Shown piece by piece: positions 43,210-52,347 of a DNA stretch of 64,000 bases; positions within the stretch are counted from its first letter, which is position 1, and every line of letters begins with the position of its first letter. The notes below the pieces were generated by a model. That model was not told the origin of the DNA. It searched no databases and was given only the letters and a program-made list of their open reading frames with translations. Made by a program: the position numbers and the translations under genes. Source of the stretch: DAMCZI01 sp032095175 (GTDB taxonomy: Bacteria > Bacillota > Clostridia > Clostridiales > Caloramatoraceae); NCBI GenBank assembly GCA_032095175.1, contig DAMCZI010000007.1, positions 77,816 to 141,815 of the forward strand, read 5' to 3'.

Positions 43210-45039
43210 ATGAAAAAATCATTCCTTAGAAGTGCCAGCGTATGGTTACTTATAATAGTTTCAATTTTTGCTGCTGTAGCATTTTTCCAAACAGGCTCAA
43301 CAAAAAATAAAATAGATTATACTGAACTCCAAAATCAGATAGATAAGGGTACTGTTAAATCTATTAAAGTTGATTCTGAAAGTTCTGAATCTACAGGGGT
43401 ATATAAGGACGATAAGATATTTACTGTTACAATAGGAAAAGATAATATTAGTGGCTTTCAGTCAGAGGTAAATGCTTTTAACAGAAATAGACCTGAAAAA
43501 GAAAGAATTCAGGTTGAATATATTCCACCAGTAAGATTCCCATTATGGGTTTCCGCATTACCTAATATATTGATGTTCGTTATGCTTGTTGTTTTCTGGT
43601 TTATATTTATACAGCAGTCCCAAGGTGGAGGCGGCGGCAAAGGTGTAATGAACTTTGGAAAGAGCCGTGCTAGATTAGCAACAAATGACAAGAATAAGGT
43701 AACATTTAAGGATGTTGCAGGAGCAGATGAAGAGAAAGCTGAACTTCAGGAGGTTGTTGACTTCCTAAAGCAGCCAAGAAGATATATAGAGCTTGGCGCA
43801 AGAATTCCAAAGGGAATGCTTCTTGTTGGACCTCCAGGTACAGGTAAGACACTTCTTGCCAAGGCGGTTGCAGGAGAAGCAGGTGTACCATTCTTCAGCA
43901 TAAGTGGTTCCGACTTCGTGGAAATGTTTGTCGGTGTTGGTGCATCAAGAGTTAGAGACCTTTTTGAAAATGCAAAGAAAAATGCTCCATGTATAGTTTT
44001 CGTTGATGAAATAGATGCAGTAGGAAGACAAAGAGGAGCAGGTCTTGGCGGTGGCCATGATGAAAGAGAACAGACTTTAAACCAGCTCTTAGTTGAGATG
44101 GATGGATTTGGTACAAACGAAGGTATAATAATACTTGCAGCAACAAACAGACCTGACATACTTGACCATGCACTTTTAAGACCAGGTAGATTTGACAGAC
44201 AGATTGTTGTTAACTACCCAGATGTAAAGGGCAGGGAAGAGATACTAAAGGTTCATGCAAGAAACAAACCACTTGACTCAAGTGTAGACCTTTCAGTTGT
44301 AGCTAAGAGAACACCAGGCTTTACTGGTGCTGATCTTGAAAATCTATTAAATGAAGCTGCACTTCTTACAGTAAGAAGGGACAAGAAATATATAGGCAAG
44401 GAAGAGCTTGAAGAAGCAGCAAATAGAGTTATGGCAGGACCTGAAAAGAAGAGTAAAGTAGTAAGTGAAAAGGAAAAAAAGCTTACAGCATACCATGAAG
44501 CAGGTCATGCACTTGTTACAAAGCTCATTCCAGATGCAGACCCTGTTCACCAGGTAAGCATAATACCAAGGGGAAGGGCTGGAGGATATACTCTTTCACT
44601 TCCACAGGAGGATAGAAGCTATGCTTCAAAGACTTATCTTGAAGATGAAATAGCAATATTCCTTGGAGGAAGAGTTGCAGAGAAGCTTATTCTTAACGAT
44701 ATAAGCACAGGTGCAAGCAACGATATAGAAAGAGCAACTAATATTGCCCGCAAGATGGTTACAGCCTATGGTATGAGTGATGTTTTAGGACCTATCGAAT
44801 TTGGAACAGGAAATGAAGAGGTATTCATGGGCAGAGACTTTGGAAAAACAAGAAACTATAGTGAAGAAGTAGCTGCTGTGATAGACAAGGAAATAAAGAA
44901 TATAATCGAAACAGGATACAAGAGAGCTGAAATTCTCTTAAGAGACAATATAAACAAGCTTCATAAGGTTGCAGAGGCACTCCTTGAAAAGGAAAAGCTT
45001 GATGCAGAAGAGTTTGAAGAGGTTTTCAACCAGGCATAA
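43210..45039 (+). CDS. ftsH: ATP-dependent zinc metalloprotease FtsH
   Basis: FtsH degrades damaged membrane proteins and short-lived regulators. The 609 residues have two membrane segments (about 11-27 and 117-135) around a small outer domain, the AAA domain with Walker A GPPGTGKT (207-214) and Walker B FVDEID (264-269), the SRH region (TNRPDILDHALLRPGRFDR), and the zinc site HEAGH (429-433). The Shine-Dalgarno is GAGAGGGGGG. A long hairpin follows. Confidence 0.98.
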   Translation: MKKSFLRSASVWLLIIVSIFAAVAFFQTGSTKNKIDYTELQNQIDKGTVKSIKVDSESSESTGVYKDDKIFTVTIGKDNISGFQSEVNAFNRNRPEKERIQVEYIPPVRFPLWVSALPNILMFVMLVVFWFIFIQQSQGGGGGKGVMNFGKSRARLATNDKNKVTFKDVAGADEEKAELQEVVDFLKQPRRYIELGARIPKGMLLVGPPGTGKTLLAKAVAGEAGVPFFSISGSDFVEMFVGVGASRVRDLFENAKKNAPCIVFVDEIDAVGRQRGAGLGGGHDEREQTLNQLLVEMDGFGTNEGIIILAATNRPDILDHALLRPGRFDRQIVVNYPDVKGREEILKVHARNKPLDSSVDLSVVAKRTPGFTGADLENLLNEAALLTVRRDKKYIGKEELEEAANRVMAGPEKKSKVVSEKEKKLTAYHEAGHALVTKLIPDADPVHQVSIIPRGRAGGYTLSLPQEDRSYASKTYLEDEIAIFLGGRVAEKLILNDISTGASNDIERATNIARKMVTAYGMSDVLGPIEFGTGNEEVFMGRDFGKTRNYSEEVAAVIDKEIKNIIETGYKRAEILLRDNINKLHKVAEALLEKEKLDAEEFEEVFNQA

Positions 45040-45068
45040 ATAAAAAGTTGATATGTCATCATGTGTAA

Positions 45069-45122
45069 AGTTCTTGCGCCATGTTGAACAAACATTGTTC
45101 AACATGGTGTTATAGAACTTTT
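45069..45122 (+). terminator. Terminator-like long hairpin after ftsH
   Basis: CCATGTTGAACAA pairs perfectly with TTGTTCAACATGG around ACA, extended by an outer AAGTTCT/AGAACTT pair and followed by TTGTATTTT. It is a large, stable stem between ftsH and the thioesterase. Confidence 0.75.
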
Positions 45123-45153
45123 GTATTTTGTTTATATGACAGGAAGTGTTAAA

Positions 45154-45555
45154 ATGATGGATAAAATTAAGGTAGGATTGAATTCTATAATCGAAACAAC
45201 AGCCATGCAAAAGGATTCTGCCATAAATTATGGAAGTGGGGCTGTGGATGTATATTCTACCCCTGCTATGATAGCCCTTCTTGAATCTTCTGCCAGAAAC
45301 GCAGTTGACCTTCATCTTCCAAAGGGCTACACAACAGTTGGAATAAAAGTCGATGTCAAACACCTTGCAGCCACACCAATTGGATCGAGGATAAAAGCAT
45401 CTGCTGAGCTAATCGAAGTTGATGGAAAAAGACTTGTATTTAAAGTTGAAGCCTTTGATGAAGTTGAAAAGATAGGTGAAGGCATTCACGAGAGATTTGT
45501 AATTGAAGTGGATAAGTTTATGAGTAGATTGGATAAAAAAATAAAGAAATATTAA
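45154..45555 (+). CDS. Hotdog-fold thioesterase (FlK-like)
   Basis: The 133-residue protein has the hotdog fold of the fluoroacetyl-CoA-thioesterase-like family: GSGAVDVYSTPAMIALLESSARNAVDLHLPKGYTTVGIKVDVKHLAATPIGSRIKASAEL. Most such clostridial proteins are acyl-CoA thioesterases of unknown substrate. The ATG at 45154 has AGGAAG upstream. It is a single gene between two terminators. Confidence 0.85.
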   Translation: MMDKIKVGLNSIIETTAMQKDSAINYGSGAVDVYSTPAMIALLESSARNAVDLHLPKGYTTVGIKVDVKHLAATPIGSRIKASAELIEVDGKRLVFKVEAFDEVEKIGEGIHERFVIEVDKFMSRLDKKIKKY

Positions 45556-45590
45556 CAAAAACCCCGGATTAATATCCTGGGGTTTTTGTT
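45554..45590 (+). terminator. Rho-independent terminator
   Basis: AACAAAAACCCCGG pairs with CCTGGGGTTTTTGTT around ATTAATAT. The 5' arm begins at the thioesterase stop. Confidence 0.9.
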
Positions 45591-45720
45591 AATATAAATC
45601 TATTTATCATTTATTTTGATAAATGATTTGAAATGATATAATAAATTTAATAATGATTAATTGGGAAAATATTTATAATGAATATGACATACAGATGTCA
45701 TGTTATACAGGTTATAATAA

Positions 45721-45885
45721 AGGAAAAAGCCAAGGGAGGCGGGACCGGTTTATGATGCAATGGGAAATTTGATAAGTGAAAATGGTTATACTCCAACAGG
45801 CGTGGTTTATGAGTTTTATTATAATTCTCCTGCAGATGTACCAGATACTGAGCTTCTAACTAAGATTGTATTTTTGCTTAAGTGA
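45721..45885 (+). pseudogene. C-terminal remnant of a GyrI-like effector-binding domain
   Basis: The frame reads PVYDAMGNLISENGYTPTG, VVYEFYYNSPADVPDTELLTKIVFLLK, then stop. This is the end of a GyrI/AraC effector-binding domain, where YxxYxxSP and a final beta strand are typical. There is no start codon or N-terminal domain, and a stop lies immediately upstream in frame. It is a decayed gene fragment. Confidence 0.7.
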
Positions 45886-45911
45886 GAAAAATTTTTAAAG
45901 GAGATGGTTGT

Positions 45912-46358
45912 GTGGTTGAAAAGGATTTGATTATGAATGCAGGCCATGAACCTACATATAACGAAATAGTAAATTATATAGATGGGCCTGGGAAGGAAAT
46001 GTGGCAGGATATAAATATTTTCATTCAGGATAATTTCAAGTCTTCTCCAAGGATAGCATTCAGCAAATGTTCGGGTAAACCAGGATGGAATGTTAAGTAT
46101 CAAAAGTCAGGAAAGTCAGTTTGCACACTATATCCTGAAAAAGGTGGATTTGTTATATTAATTGTTGTTACAAAGGAACTGGCAACTGTAATTGAATCAA
46201 TGAACAGTGAATTTGATTTGAAAATTATGCAGTTAATTAAATCAACAAAGCTATTTAATAATACACTATGGCTAATGATTCAAGTAGACAGTGAAGCAAT
46301 TGCAAAAGATGTGAAAAAACTTTTGTTATTAAAACATAAGATAGGACAATCGGTCTAA
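45912..46358 (+). CDS. DUF3788-family protein
   Basis: The 148-residue soluble protein matches the DUF3788 pattern: EPTYNEIVNYIDGPGKEMWQDINIFIQDNF, SKCSGKPGWNVKYQKSGKSVCTLYPEKGGFVILIVV, then the WLMIQV end. These are small proteins of unknown function. The GTG at 45912 after AAGGAGATG is the likely start, with the GTG at 45882 as the alternative. It directly follows the effector-domain remnant, so the two may once have been co-transcribed. Confidence 0.75.
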   Translation: MVEKDLIMNAGHEPTYNEIVNYIDGPGKEMWQDINIFIQDNFKSSPRIAFSKCSGKPGWNVKYQKSGKSVCTLYPEKGGFVILIVVTKELATVIESMNSEFDLKIMQLIKSTKLFNNTLWLMIQVDSEAIAKDVKKLLLLKHKIGQSV

Positions 46359-46363
46359 AATGG

Positions 46364-46408
46364 AACACCTTACATGGTAGTTTAATTCTACTATGTAGGG
46401 TGTTTTTA
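46364..46408 (+). terminator. Rho-independent terminator
   Basis: AACACCTTACATGGTAG pairs with CTACTATGTAGGGTGTT around TTTAATT, followed by TTT. Confidence 0.85.
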
Positions 46409-46468
46409 TTTTTGTATAGCTTTGGAGTTATTTTTAATGAAAATCGATTGAGAACTGGCTTCACATTT

Positions 46469-46534
46469 TTTGTCCATTAAAAAGAGTAATATTTTGAAAA
46501 ATGGCTAGTAAAATATTAAGGAAAGATGGACAAA
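46469..46534 (+). promoter_or_regulatory. Nested hairpin in the leader of the mutase operon
   Basis: TTTGTCCAT (46469) pairs with ATGGACAAA (46526), and inside it AATATTTT (46488) pairs with AAAATATT (46510). The outer arm ends two bases before the AGGAGGG site of the mutase gene, so folding could affect translation. It is not a cobalamin riboswitch by any motif I can see. Confidence 0.45.
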
Positions 46535-46548
46535 GTAGGAGGGATTGA

Positions 46549-48216
46549 ATGTACGGAGATATTGCTGGTATAAAGAGAAAAAAGGAGGAGTGGGAGGAAA
46601 AAAGGCTGAATCCGCTCCTTAAAAAGTTTCCAGAGAAAAAAAGATTTAAGACAGCATCGGGAATTGATGTTAAGACTGTATATTGTCCAGAGGACAGCAG
46701 GAGTAACAGCTTTGATGAAATAGGATTTCCTGGGCAATATCCATATACGAGGGGCATACAGCCTAATATGTATAGGGGAAAGCAGTGGACGATGAGACAG
46801 TATGCAGGGTATTCAACTGCAGAGGAATCCAATGAAAGATACAGATATCTTTTGGATCAGGGGACAACAGGATTATCCATTGCCTTTGATCTTCCAACAC
46901 AGGTTGGGTATGATTCTGATTATCCACTTTCCCTAGGAGAGGTTGGGAAGGTAGGAGTGGCAATTGACAGCTTAAAAGACATGGAGGTTTTGTTTAAGGA
47001 TATTCCACTTGATATGGTAAGCACCTCAATGACAATAAATGCCCCTGCTGTGGTTTTACTTGCAATGTATCTTGGACTTGCTAAAAAGAGAGGCATACCC
47101 TTTGAAAATCTAAGGGGAACGATACAAAATGACATTTTAAAGGAGTATGCAGCAAGGGGAACATACATATTTCCTGTTGAGCCTTCCATGAAGTTGATAA
47201 CAGACATATTCGAGTACTGTGGGAAAAACGTTCCAAAGTGGAACACCATATCAATCTCTGGATACCACATAAGGGAGGCAGGTGCAACTGCTGTTCAGGA
47301 GCTTGCATTTACATTTGCAAATGCAATGGAGTATGTAAAAGCTGCAATGAAAAGAGGGCTTAAGGTTGATGATTTTGCACCACAGCTTTCATTTTTCTTT
47401 AATGCTCATAACAACCTTTTTGAAGAGGTAGCTAAGTTCAGGGCAGCAAGAAGGATATGGGCAAGGATAATGAAGGATGGCTTTGGGGCAAAGGATGAAA
47501 AGTCCATGACACTTCGTTTTCATACCCAGACAGCAGGTTCAACACTTACTGCTCAGCAGATAGACAACAACATTATAAGGGTTACTATGCAGACACTTGC
47601 TGCGGTTTTAGGTGGAACTCAGTCCCTTCATACTAATTCAAGGGATGAGGCACTTGCTCTTCCAACAGAGGATTCTGTAAGAATAGCCCTTAGAACTCAG
47701 CAGATAGTAGCCTATGAAAGCGGGGTATGTGACACTGTAGATCCTCTGGGAGGAAGCTTTTATATTGAAAGCTTAACCGATGAGATAGAGAAGAAGGTAT
47801 TTGAGTATATAGAAAAAATTGAAGGTATGGGCGGCGCTGCAAGGGCAATTGAAAAGGGGTATATACAAAGGGAGATTTCTGATTCTTCCTATAAGTATCA
47901 AATGGAAATTGAATCAAGGGAAAGAGTTGTGGTTGGAGTCAACAGGTTTATAGAAGATGATAATGTAAAGAAAAATATACTAAAGGTAAGCAGAGAGGTT
48001 GAAGAAAGACAGATAGAAGGGCTTAAAAAGTTAAAGTTAGAAAGAGATAATGAAGCAGTTGAGAAATCCCTTGAAAATTTAAAAAGGGCAGCAGCAGGAA
48101 CTGACAATCTCTTCCCATATGTACTTGATGCTGTTTTAAGCTATGGGACCCTAGGAGAGATATGTGGGGTCTTAAGGGAAGAGTTTGGAGAATACAAGCC
48201 AACTGTGGTTATATAG
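46549..48216 (+). CDS. Methylmalonyl-CoA mutase, catalytic subunit
   Basis: The 555-residue catalytic TIM-barrel chain lacks the C-terminal B12 domain, which is encoded by the next gene. It converts succinyl-CoA and (R)-methylmalonyl-CoA. RQYAGYSTAEESN keeps the Tyr, and DILKEYAARGTYIFP keeps the Arg, that distinguish methylmalonyl-CoA mutase from isobutyryl-CoA mutase, which has Phe and Gln there. SIAFDLPTQVGYDSD and RFHTQTAGSTLTAQQ are family signatures. The start ATG has AGGAGGG. It is the first gene of an eight-gene operon. Confidence 0.93.
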   Translation: MYGDIAGIKRKKEEWEEKRLNPLLKKFPEKKRFKTASGIDVKTVYCPEDSRSNSFDEIGFPGQYPYTRGIQPNMYRGKQWTMRQYAGYSTAEESNERYRYLLDQGTTGLSIAFDLPTQVGYDSDYPLSLGEVGKVGVAIDSLKDMEVLFKDIPLDMVSTSMTINAPAVVLLAMYLGLAKKRGIPFENLRGTIQNDILKEYAARGTYIFPVEPSMKLITDIFEYCGKNVPKWNTISISGYHIREAGATAVQELAFTFANAMEYVKAAMKRGLKVDDFAPQLSFFFNAHNNLFEEVAKFRAARRIWARIMKDGFGAKDEKSMTLRFHTQTAGSTLTAQQIDNNIIRVTMQTLAAVLGGTQSLHTNSRDEALALPTEDSVRIALRTQQIVAYESGVCDTVDPLGGSFYIESLTDEIEKKVFEYIEKIEGMGGAARAIEKGYIQREISDSSYKYQMEIESRERVVVGVNRFIEDDNVKKNILKVSREVEERQIEGLKKLKLERDNEAVEKSLENLKRAAAGTDNLFPYVLDAVLSYGTLGEICGVLREEFGEYKPTVVI

Positions 48217-48227
48217 GGGGGAGTTTC

Positions 48228-48623
48228 ATGAAGGAAAAGATCAGGATTCTTGTTGCAAAGCCTGGACTTGATGGACATGATAGAGGGGCTAAGGTTATTG
48301 CCAGGGCATTTATGGATGCAGGCTTTGAGGTTATATATACAGGTCTAAGGCAGACACCAGAGAATATAGTAACTGCTGCCTTAGAGGAGGATGTTGATTG
48401 TGTAGCTCTAAGCATACTTTCAGGAGCCCATAATCACCTTTTTCCAAGGATTATGGAGCTTTTAAAGGAAGAAGGCATGAATGATGTACTAGTTGTTGCA
48501 GGAGGAGTAATTCCTGAGGAAGATATACCCTATCTTAAATCCATAGGGATTTCTGAAATATTTACACCAGGCACTCCAACGGTTAAGGCAGTTGAGTTTG
48601 TAAGAAGTAGAATAGGAAAATAG
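48228..48623 (+). CDS. Methylmalonyl-CoA mutase, B12-binding subunit
   Basis: The 131-residue Rossmann-type domain binds adenosylcobalamin through the base-off motif DGHDRG (LDGHDRGAKVIARAFMDAGF), with a later SILSGAH segment and GG loop (VVAGGVIP). It completes the split mutase. The ATG at 48228 has AGGGGGGAG; the open frame begins earlier inside the catalytic gene. meaB starts three bases after its stop. Confidence 0.95.
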   Translation: MKEKIRILVAKPGLDGHDRGAKVIARAFMDAGFEVIYTGLRQTPENIVTAALEEDVDCVALSILSGAHNHLFPRIMELLKEEGMNDVLVVAGGVIPEEDIPYLKSIGISEIFTPGTPTVKAVEFVRSRIGK

Positions 48624-48626
48624 GCT

Positions 48627-49565
48627 ATGGATATTTATGATGGAGTTTTATCAGGAAACAAAAGAGCAGTTGCAAGGCTAATAACCCTTGTGGAGGAGGG
48701 GGACAGTGATGGGCTTAAGATATATGAGAGGCTCTATAGTAAAACAGGAAGTGCAAAGATAATAGGTGTAACCGGTCCTCCTGGAGCAGGCAAAAGTACT
48801 CTTTTAGGGCTCCTTGCAGAGAAATACATCGATGATGGTTTTAGGGTAGGCATTATTGCTGTAGACCCTACAAGTCCATTTAGTGGAGGTGCTGTGCTGG
48901 GGGATAGGATAAGGATGAAGGAAATCTCGGGAAGGGAAGGCTGCTTTGTGAGAAGTATGGCATCCAGGGGACAGCTTGGGGGACTTTCAAGGGGAGCCCT
49001 GGATGCTGTAACCATACTTGATGCAGCAGGTTATGACTACATATTTATTGAGACTGTAGGAACAGGGCAGTCGGAAATAGATATAGCAAGGTATTCTGAT
49101 ATGGTTGTCCTTGTCCTTGTCCCAGGCCTTGGGGATGATATACAGGCCTTTAAAGCTGGGATAATGGAGATTGGAGATATAATCGTTATAAATAAATCTG
49201 ATTATGATGAAGCAGAAAATACCTATGCCAACATAAACAGCATGCTTTCATTAAAAAATGGCAGTAAACCAGAACTTCTTTTTACAAACTGCATAGATGG
49301 CATTGGAATTGATGAGCTTAAGGATAATATACAAAAGCTTCTTAGTTACAGAATGAGACAGGGTGAGATAGAGGAAAGAAGAAAAAATTTTTATTCTGAG
49401 GAACTTAAAAGAAGCCTTTGTAGTGTTGTGGTTAAAAGTGTTATTGATACTTATGAGTTTAATAGAATACTTAATGAAATAGGGAAAAGGAATATAACAC
49501 CACATACTGCGGCAAAGATGCTTTTTAAAAGTCTGTGTAGTGGAGAGTGGGAAAATGATTTGTAA
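48627..49565 (+). CDS. meaB: Methylmalonyl-CoA mutase GTPase chaperone MeaB
   Basis: MeaB loads intact cofactor into the mutase and protects it, using GTP. The 312-residue G3E-type GTPase has the P-loop GPPGAGKS (50-57), DPTSPFSGGAVLGDRIRM, ETVGTGQSE (switch region) and the base motif NKSDYDE. Its end overlaps the epimerase start by 11 bases. Its position directly after the B12 subunit supports the mutase assignment. Confidence 0.96.
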   Translation: MDIYDGVLSGNKRAVARLITLVEEGDSDGLKIYERLYSKTGSAKIIGVTGPPGAGKSTLLGLLAEKYIDDGFRVGIIAVDPTSPFSGGAVLGDRIRMKEISGREGCFVRSMASRGQLGGLSRGALDAVTILDAAGYDYIFIETVGTGQSEIDIARYSDMVVLVLVPGLGDDIQAFKAGIMEIGDIIVINKSDYDEAENTYANINSMLSLKNGSKPELLFTNCIDGIGIDELKDNIQKLLSYRMRQGEIEERRKNFYSEELKRSLCSVVVKSVIDTYEFNRILNEIGKRNITPHTAAKMLFKSLCSGEWENDL

Positions 49566-49959
49566 GATAGATCATATTGGAATTGCTGTAAAGAGCATAG
49601 ATAAGGCACTGGAGTTTTATAACAAACAGATGGGGTTAAATTGTGAAGGTACCGAATATATTAAAACCCAGGAGGTAAGAGTTGCCTTTCTACCAATAGG
49701 AGATAGTGAGATAGAGCTTTTAGAGCCAACAGGGGAAAAAAGCGCAGTAACAAGGTTCATAGAAAAAAGGGGAGAGGGAATTCACCATATAGCCTTTAGG
49801 GTATCAAATGTTGAGGAAGAAATAGAGAGGCTTAAGGGTCTTGGAATACAGTTTATAGATGAAACACCATCCTATGGTGCAGGTGGGGCAAGTATCGCTT
49901 TTATTCATCCTAAATCAACTGGTGGAGTTCTTGTTGAACTCTGCGAGAGGCAGGTGTAA
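49555..49959 (+). CDS. mce: Methylmalonyl-CoA epimerase
   Basis: The 134-residue vicinal-oxygen-chelate protein interconverts (R)- and (S)-methylmalonyl-CoA, which links the mutase to the decarboxylase. The metal ligands are visible: His in KIDHIGIAV, His in GIHHIAFRV and Glu in GVLVELCE. The ATG at 49555 inside meaB has GGAGAGTGGG just before it. Confidence 0.95.
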   Translation: MICKIDHIGIAVKSIDKALEFYNKQMGLNCEGTEYIKTQEVRVAFLPIGDSEIELLEPTGEKSAVTRFIEKRGEGIHHIAFRVSNVEEEIERLKGLGIQFIDETPSYGAGGASIAFIHPKSTGGVLVELCERQV

Positions 49960-49962
49960 TCT

Positions 49963-51501
49963 ATGGGTATTGAAGAGTTGACCTTGAAAAAAAGAATAAT
50001 AGAAGAGGCAGGGGGAAGCGAAAAAATAGATAAACAGCATGCATTAGGCAAGATGACAGCAAGGGAAAGGATAGATTATTTTCTTGATGAAGGAAGCTTT
50101 GTTGAGCTTGATAAGTTTGTAAAACACAGATGTACAAACTTTGAAATGGATAAGCAGGAGCTCTTTGATGAAGGAGTTATAACAGGCTATGGCACTGTAG
50201 ATGGAAGGCAGATATTCATATTTGCTCAGGACTTTACTGTTATGGGAGGCTCTCTTGGTGAAATGCACGCTAAAAAAATATGCAAGGTTATGGACCTTGC
50301 AGTGAAAAATGGCTGTCCTATAATTGGGTTAAACGATTCTGGTGGTGCAAGAATACAGGAGGGCATTGATGCCCTGTCGGGATATGGTAATATATTTTAT
50401 AGAAACACAAAGGCATCTGGAGTAATACCCCAAATTGCAGCTATTATGGGGCCATGCGCAGGGGGAGCGGTGTACTCACCTGCACTTATGGATTTTATAT
50501 TTATGGTTGATGAAAAAAGCCAGATGTTTATAACTGGTCCTCAGGTTATAAAGGCTGTTACAGGTGAGGATGTTTCACCTGATGAGCTTGGAGGTGCAGC
50601 TACCCATAACAAAAAATCAGGCGTTGCTCATTTTATCTGTAGAGATGATAGAGAATGCCTTGATATGATTAAAAAGCTTTTAGAATATCTTCCGTCAAAT
50701 AATCTTGACAAACCATACAGGATTGGAAATGAGGATGACTTAAACAGGCTTTGTCCTGAGTTGGATAGTATAATACCTGAAAATCCAAATAAGCCATATA
50801 GTATGAAGAATATTATAAAATCCATAGCTGATAAGGAAGAATTTCTTGAGGTTCAGAAGCATTATGCAAAAAATATAATTACAGCCTTTGCAAAGATAGG
50901 GGGATATTCTGTTGGTATTATTGCCAATGAACCCAGCTATTTAGCAGGCTGCCTGGACATTGATGCATCGGATAAGGCTGCAAGATTTATAAGAACATGT
51001 GATGCATTTAACATACCTATCCTTAATCTAGTAGATGTACCCGGATTTTTACCTGGAACAGCCCAGGAGTATGGAGGTATAATAAGACATGGGGCAAAAA
51101 TGCTCTATGCATATTCTGAGGCAACAGTTCCCAAAATAACAGTAATAGTTAGAAAGGCATATGGAGGAGCATATCTTGCCATGTGCAGCAGAGATCTTGG
51201 AGCTGATGTGGTTTATGCATGGCCAAGTGCAGAAATTGCAGTTATGGGCCCAGAGGGTGCTGCAGGTATAATATTTAGGAAAGAGATTGCAAATTCAGAA
51301 AATCCAGAAGATACAAAAAACAATATGATTGAAAGATATAGGAGGGAATTTGCAAATCCATACCAGGGTGCTGAAAGAGGTTACGTTGATGATGTAATAA
51401 TCCCAGGCGAAACAAGGAAATATATTATTACGTCCCTTATGATGCTGGAGGGGAAAAGAGAAAAAAATTTACCAAAGAAGCACGGAAATATACCCGTGTA
51501 A
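49963..51501 (+). CDS. mmdA: Methylmalonyl-CoA decarboxylase alpha subunit (carboxyltransferase)
   Basis: The 512-residue carboxyltransferase moves CO2 from (S)-methylmalonyl-CoA to the biotin carrier. It has the two crotonase-like halves of the PccB/MmdA family, with oxyanion segments ARIQEGIDALSGYG, MGPCAGGAVYSPALMDF and, in the second half, DVPGFLPGTAQEYGGIIRHGAKMLYAY and RKAYGGAYLAM. It lies two bases after mce. With the OadG-, biotin- and OadB-like genes that follow, the decarboxylase reading is preferred over propionyl-CoA carboxylase, because no biotin carboxylase is encoded. Confidence 0.94.
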   Translation: MGIEELTLKKRIIEEAGGSEKIDKQHALGKMTARERIDYFLDEGSFVELDKFVKHRCTNFEMDKQELFDEGVITGYGTVDGRQIFIFAQDFTVMGGSLGEMHAKKICKVMDLAVKNGCPIIGLNDSGGARIQEGIDALSGYGNIFYRNTKASGVIPQIAAIMGPCAGGAVYSPALMDFIFMVDEKSQMFITGPQVIKAVTGEDVSPDELGGAATHNKKSGVAHFICRDDRECLDMIKKLLEYLPSNNLDKPYRIGNEDDLNRLCPELDSIIPENPNKPYSMKNIIKSIADKEEFLEVQKHYAKNIITAFAKIGGYSVGIIANEPSYLAGCLDIDASDKAARFIRTCDAFNIPILNLVDVPGFLPGTAQEYGGIIRHGAKMLYAYSEATVPKITVIVRKAYGGAYLAMCSRDLGADVVYAWPSAEIAVMGPEGAAGIIFRKEIANSENPEDTKNNMIERYRREFANPYQGAERGYVDDVIIPGETRKYIITSLMMLEGKREKNLPKKHGNIPV

Positions 51502-51516
51502 TTGAGGAGGGATACT

Positions 51517-51933
51517 ATGAGTGTTACAACAGTTGGTGATAAGCTTTTACTTGGAGTCAATACCACAATTATAGCAATGGGAATTGTATTTATAGTTCTC
51601 ATCCTTCTTGCTGTATTAATTGTAATACAGTCAAGAACGCTTAAGGTTCTTTCAAGTATTGCAGAAAGAAAAGAGACAAAACTAAGTAAAGTTCATGAAG
51701 AAGCACCAAAAGCATCAGTACAAGAACCAAGAAAGCCTGTTCAAAAGGGAAGCACAAAGGGAGAGATGGATCTTTTAGGAGTAGAGGAGGAAGAGCATGT
51801 AGCAGCGATAATGGCTGCAGTAAGTGCTGCATCAAATATTCCTGTTTCAGCTTTAAAAATTAAATCAATTAAGAGAATTGATAATGCTTGGCAAAATACC
51901 GCAAAAGTAGAGCAAGTAAACCAAAGATTATAA
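51517..51933 (+). CDS. mmdD: Methylmalonyl-CoA decarboxylase delta subunit (OadG-like)
   Basis: The 138-residue protein has one membrane helix (LLLGVNTTIIAMGIVFIVLILLAVLIVIQS) and a soluble tail ending EEEHVAAIMAAVSAASN, the OadG/MmdD pattern. It tethers the carboxyltransferase and biotin protein to the membrane subunit. The ATG at 51517 has GAGGAGGGA. It sits between the alpha and gamma genes. Confidence 0.9.
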   Translation: MSVTTVGDKLLLGVNTTIIAMGIVFIVLILLAVLIVIQSRTLKVLSSIAERKETKLSKVHEEAPKASVQEPRKPVQKGSTKGEMDLLGVEEEEHVAAIMAAVSAASNIPVSALKIKSIKRIDNAWQNTAKVEQVNQRL

Positions 51934-51954
51934 ATTAAGAAGGAGGGTTCAATA

Positions 51955-52323
51955 ATGAAAAAATACATAGTAACTGTAAATGGAAAGAAGTATGAGGTTG
52001 AGGTAGAGGAAGTTGGAGTATCAGAGGCTCCAGTAGCGAAAACAGAGGAAGTAAGTAAAGTACAAGAAGAAGTTAAAAAGGAAACTCCTGCACCAAAGAC
52101 TCAGGGTGGAGGTACTGCAATAAAGTCCCCAATGCCTGGCACCATCCTCGATATAAGAATATCCCAGGGACAAAAGGTTAAAAAGGGTGAGGTTTTATTC
52201 ATTCTTGAAGCTATGAAAATGGAAAATGAAATAATGGCAGGGGAAGATGGAGTTATTGCAAATATTGTAGTTTCAAAGGGTTCTTCAGTGAACACCGATG
52301 ATACCCTTGCAGTTCTTGAATAA
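51955..52323 (+). CDS. mmdC: Methylmalonyl-CoA decarboxylase gamma subunit (biotin carrier)
   Basis: The 122-residue protein has an N-terminal segment (MKKYIVTVNGKKYEVEVEEV), an Ala/Pro/Lys-rich flexible linker (about 22-55) and a biotinyl domain. The biotin attachment Lys is K88 in EAMKMEN. It carries CO2 between the alpha and beta subunits. The biotin ligase is encoded 2 kb downstream. Confidence 0.96.
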   Translation: MKKYIVTVNGKKYEVEVEEVGVSEAPVAKTEEVSKVQEEVKKETPAPKTQGGGTAIKSPMPGTILDIRISQGQKVKKGEVLFILEAMKMENEIMAGEDGVIANIVVSKGSSVNTDDTLAVLE

Positions 52324-52347
52324 GCAATTCGAGAGGGGATTTATATT

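Noticed and set aside
46409..46548. Cobalamin riboswitch before the mutase operon
   Set aside because: The gap is only about 140 bases and I find no B12-box-like core; only the nested hairpin is present.
46461..46832. Antisense frames over the mutase genes, and many similar minus-strand frames elsewhere
   Set aside because: They lie fully opposite strong genes, lack ribosome sites and show no family features.
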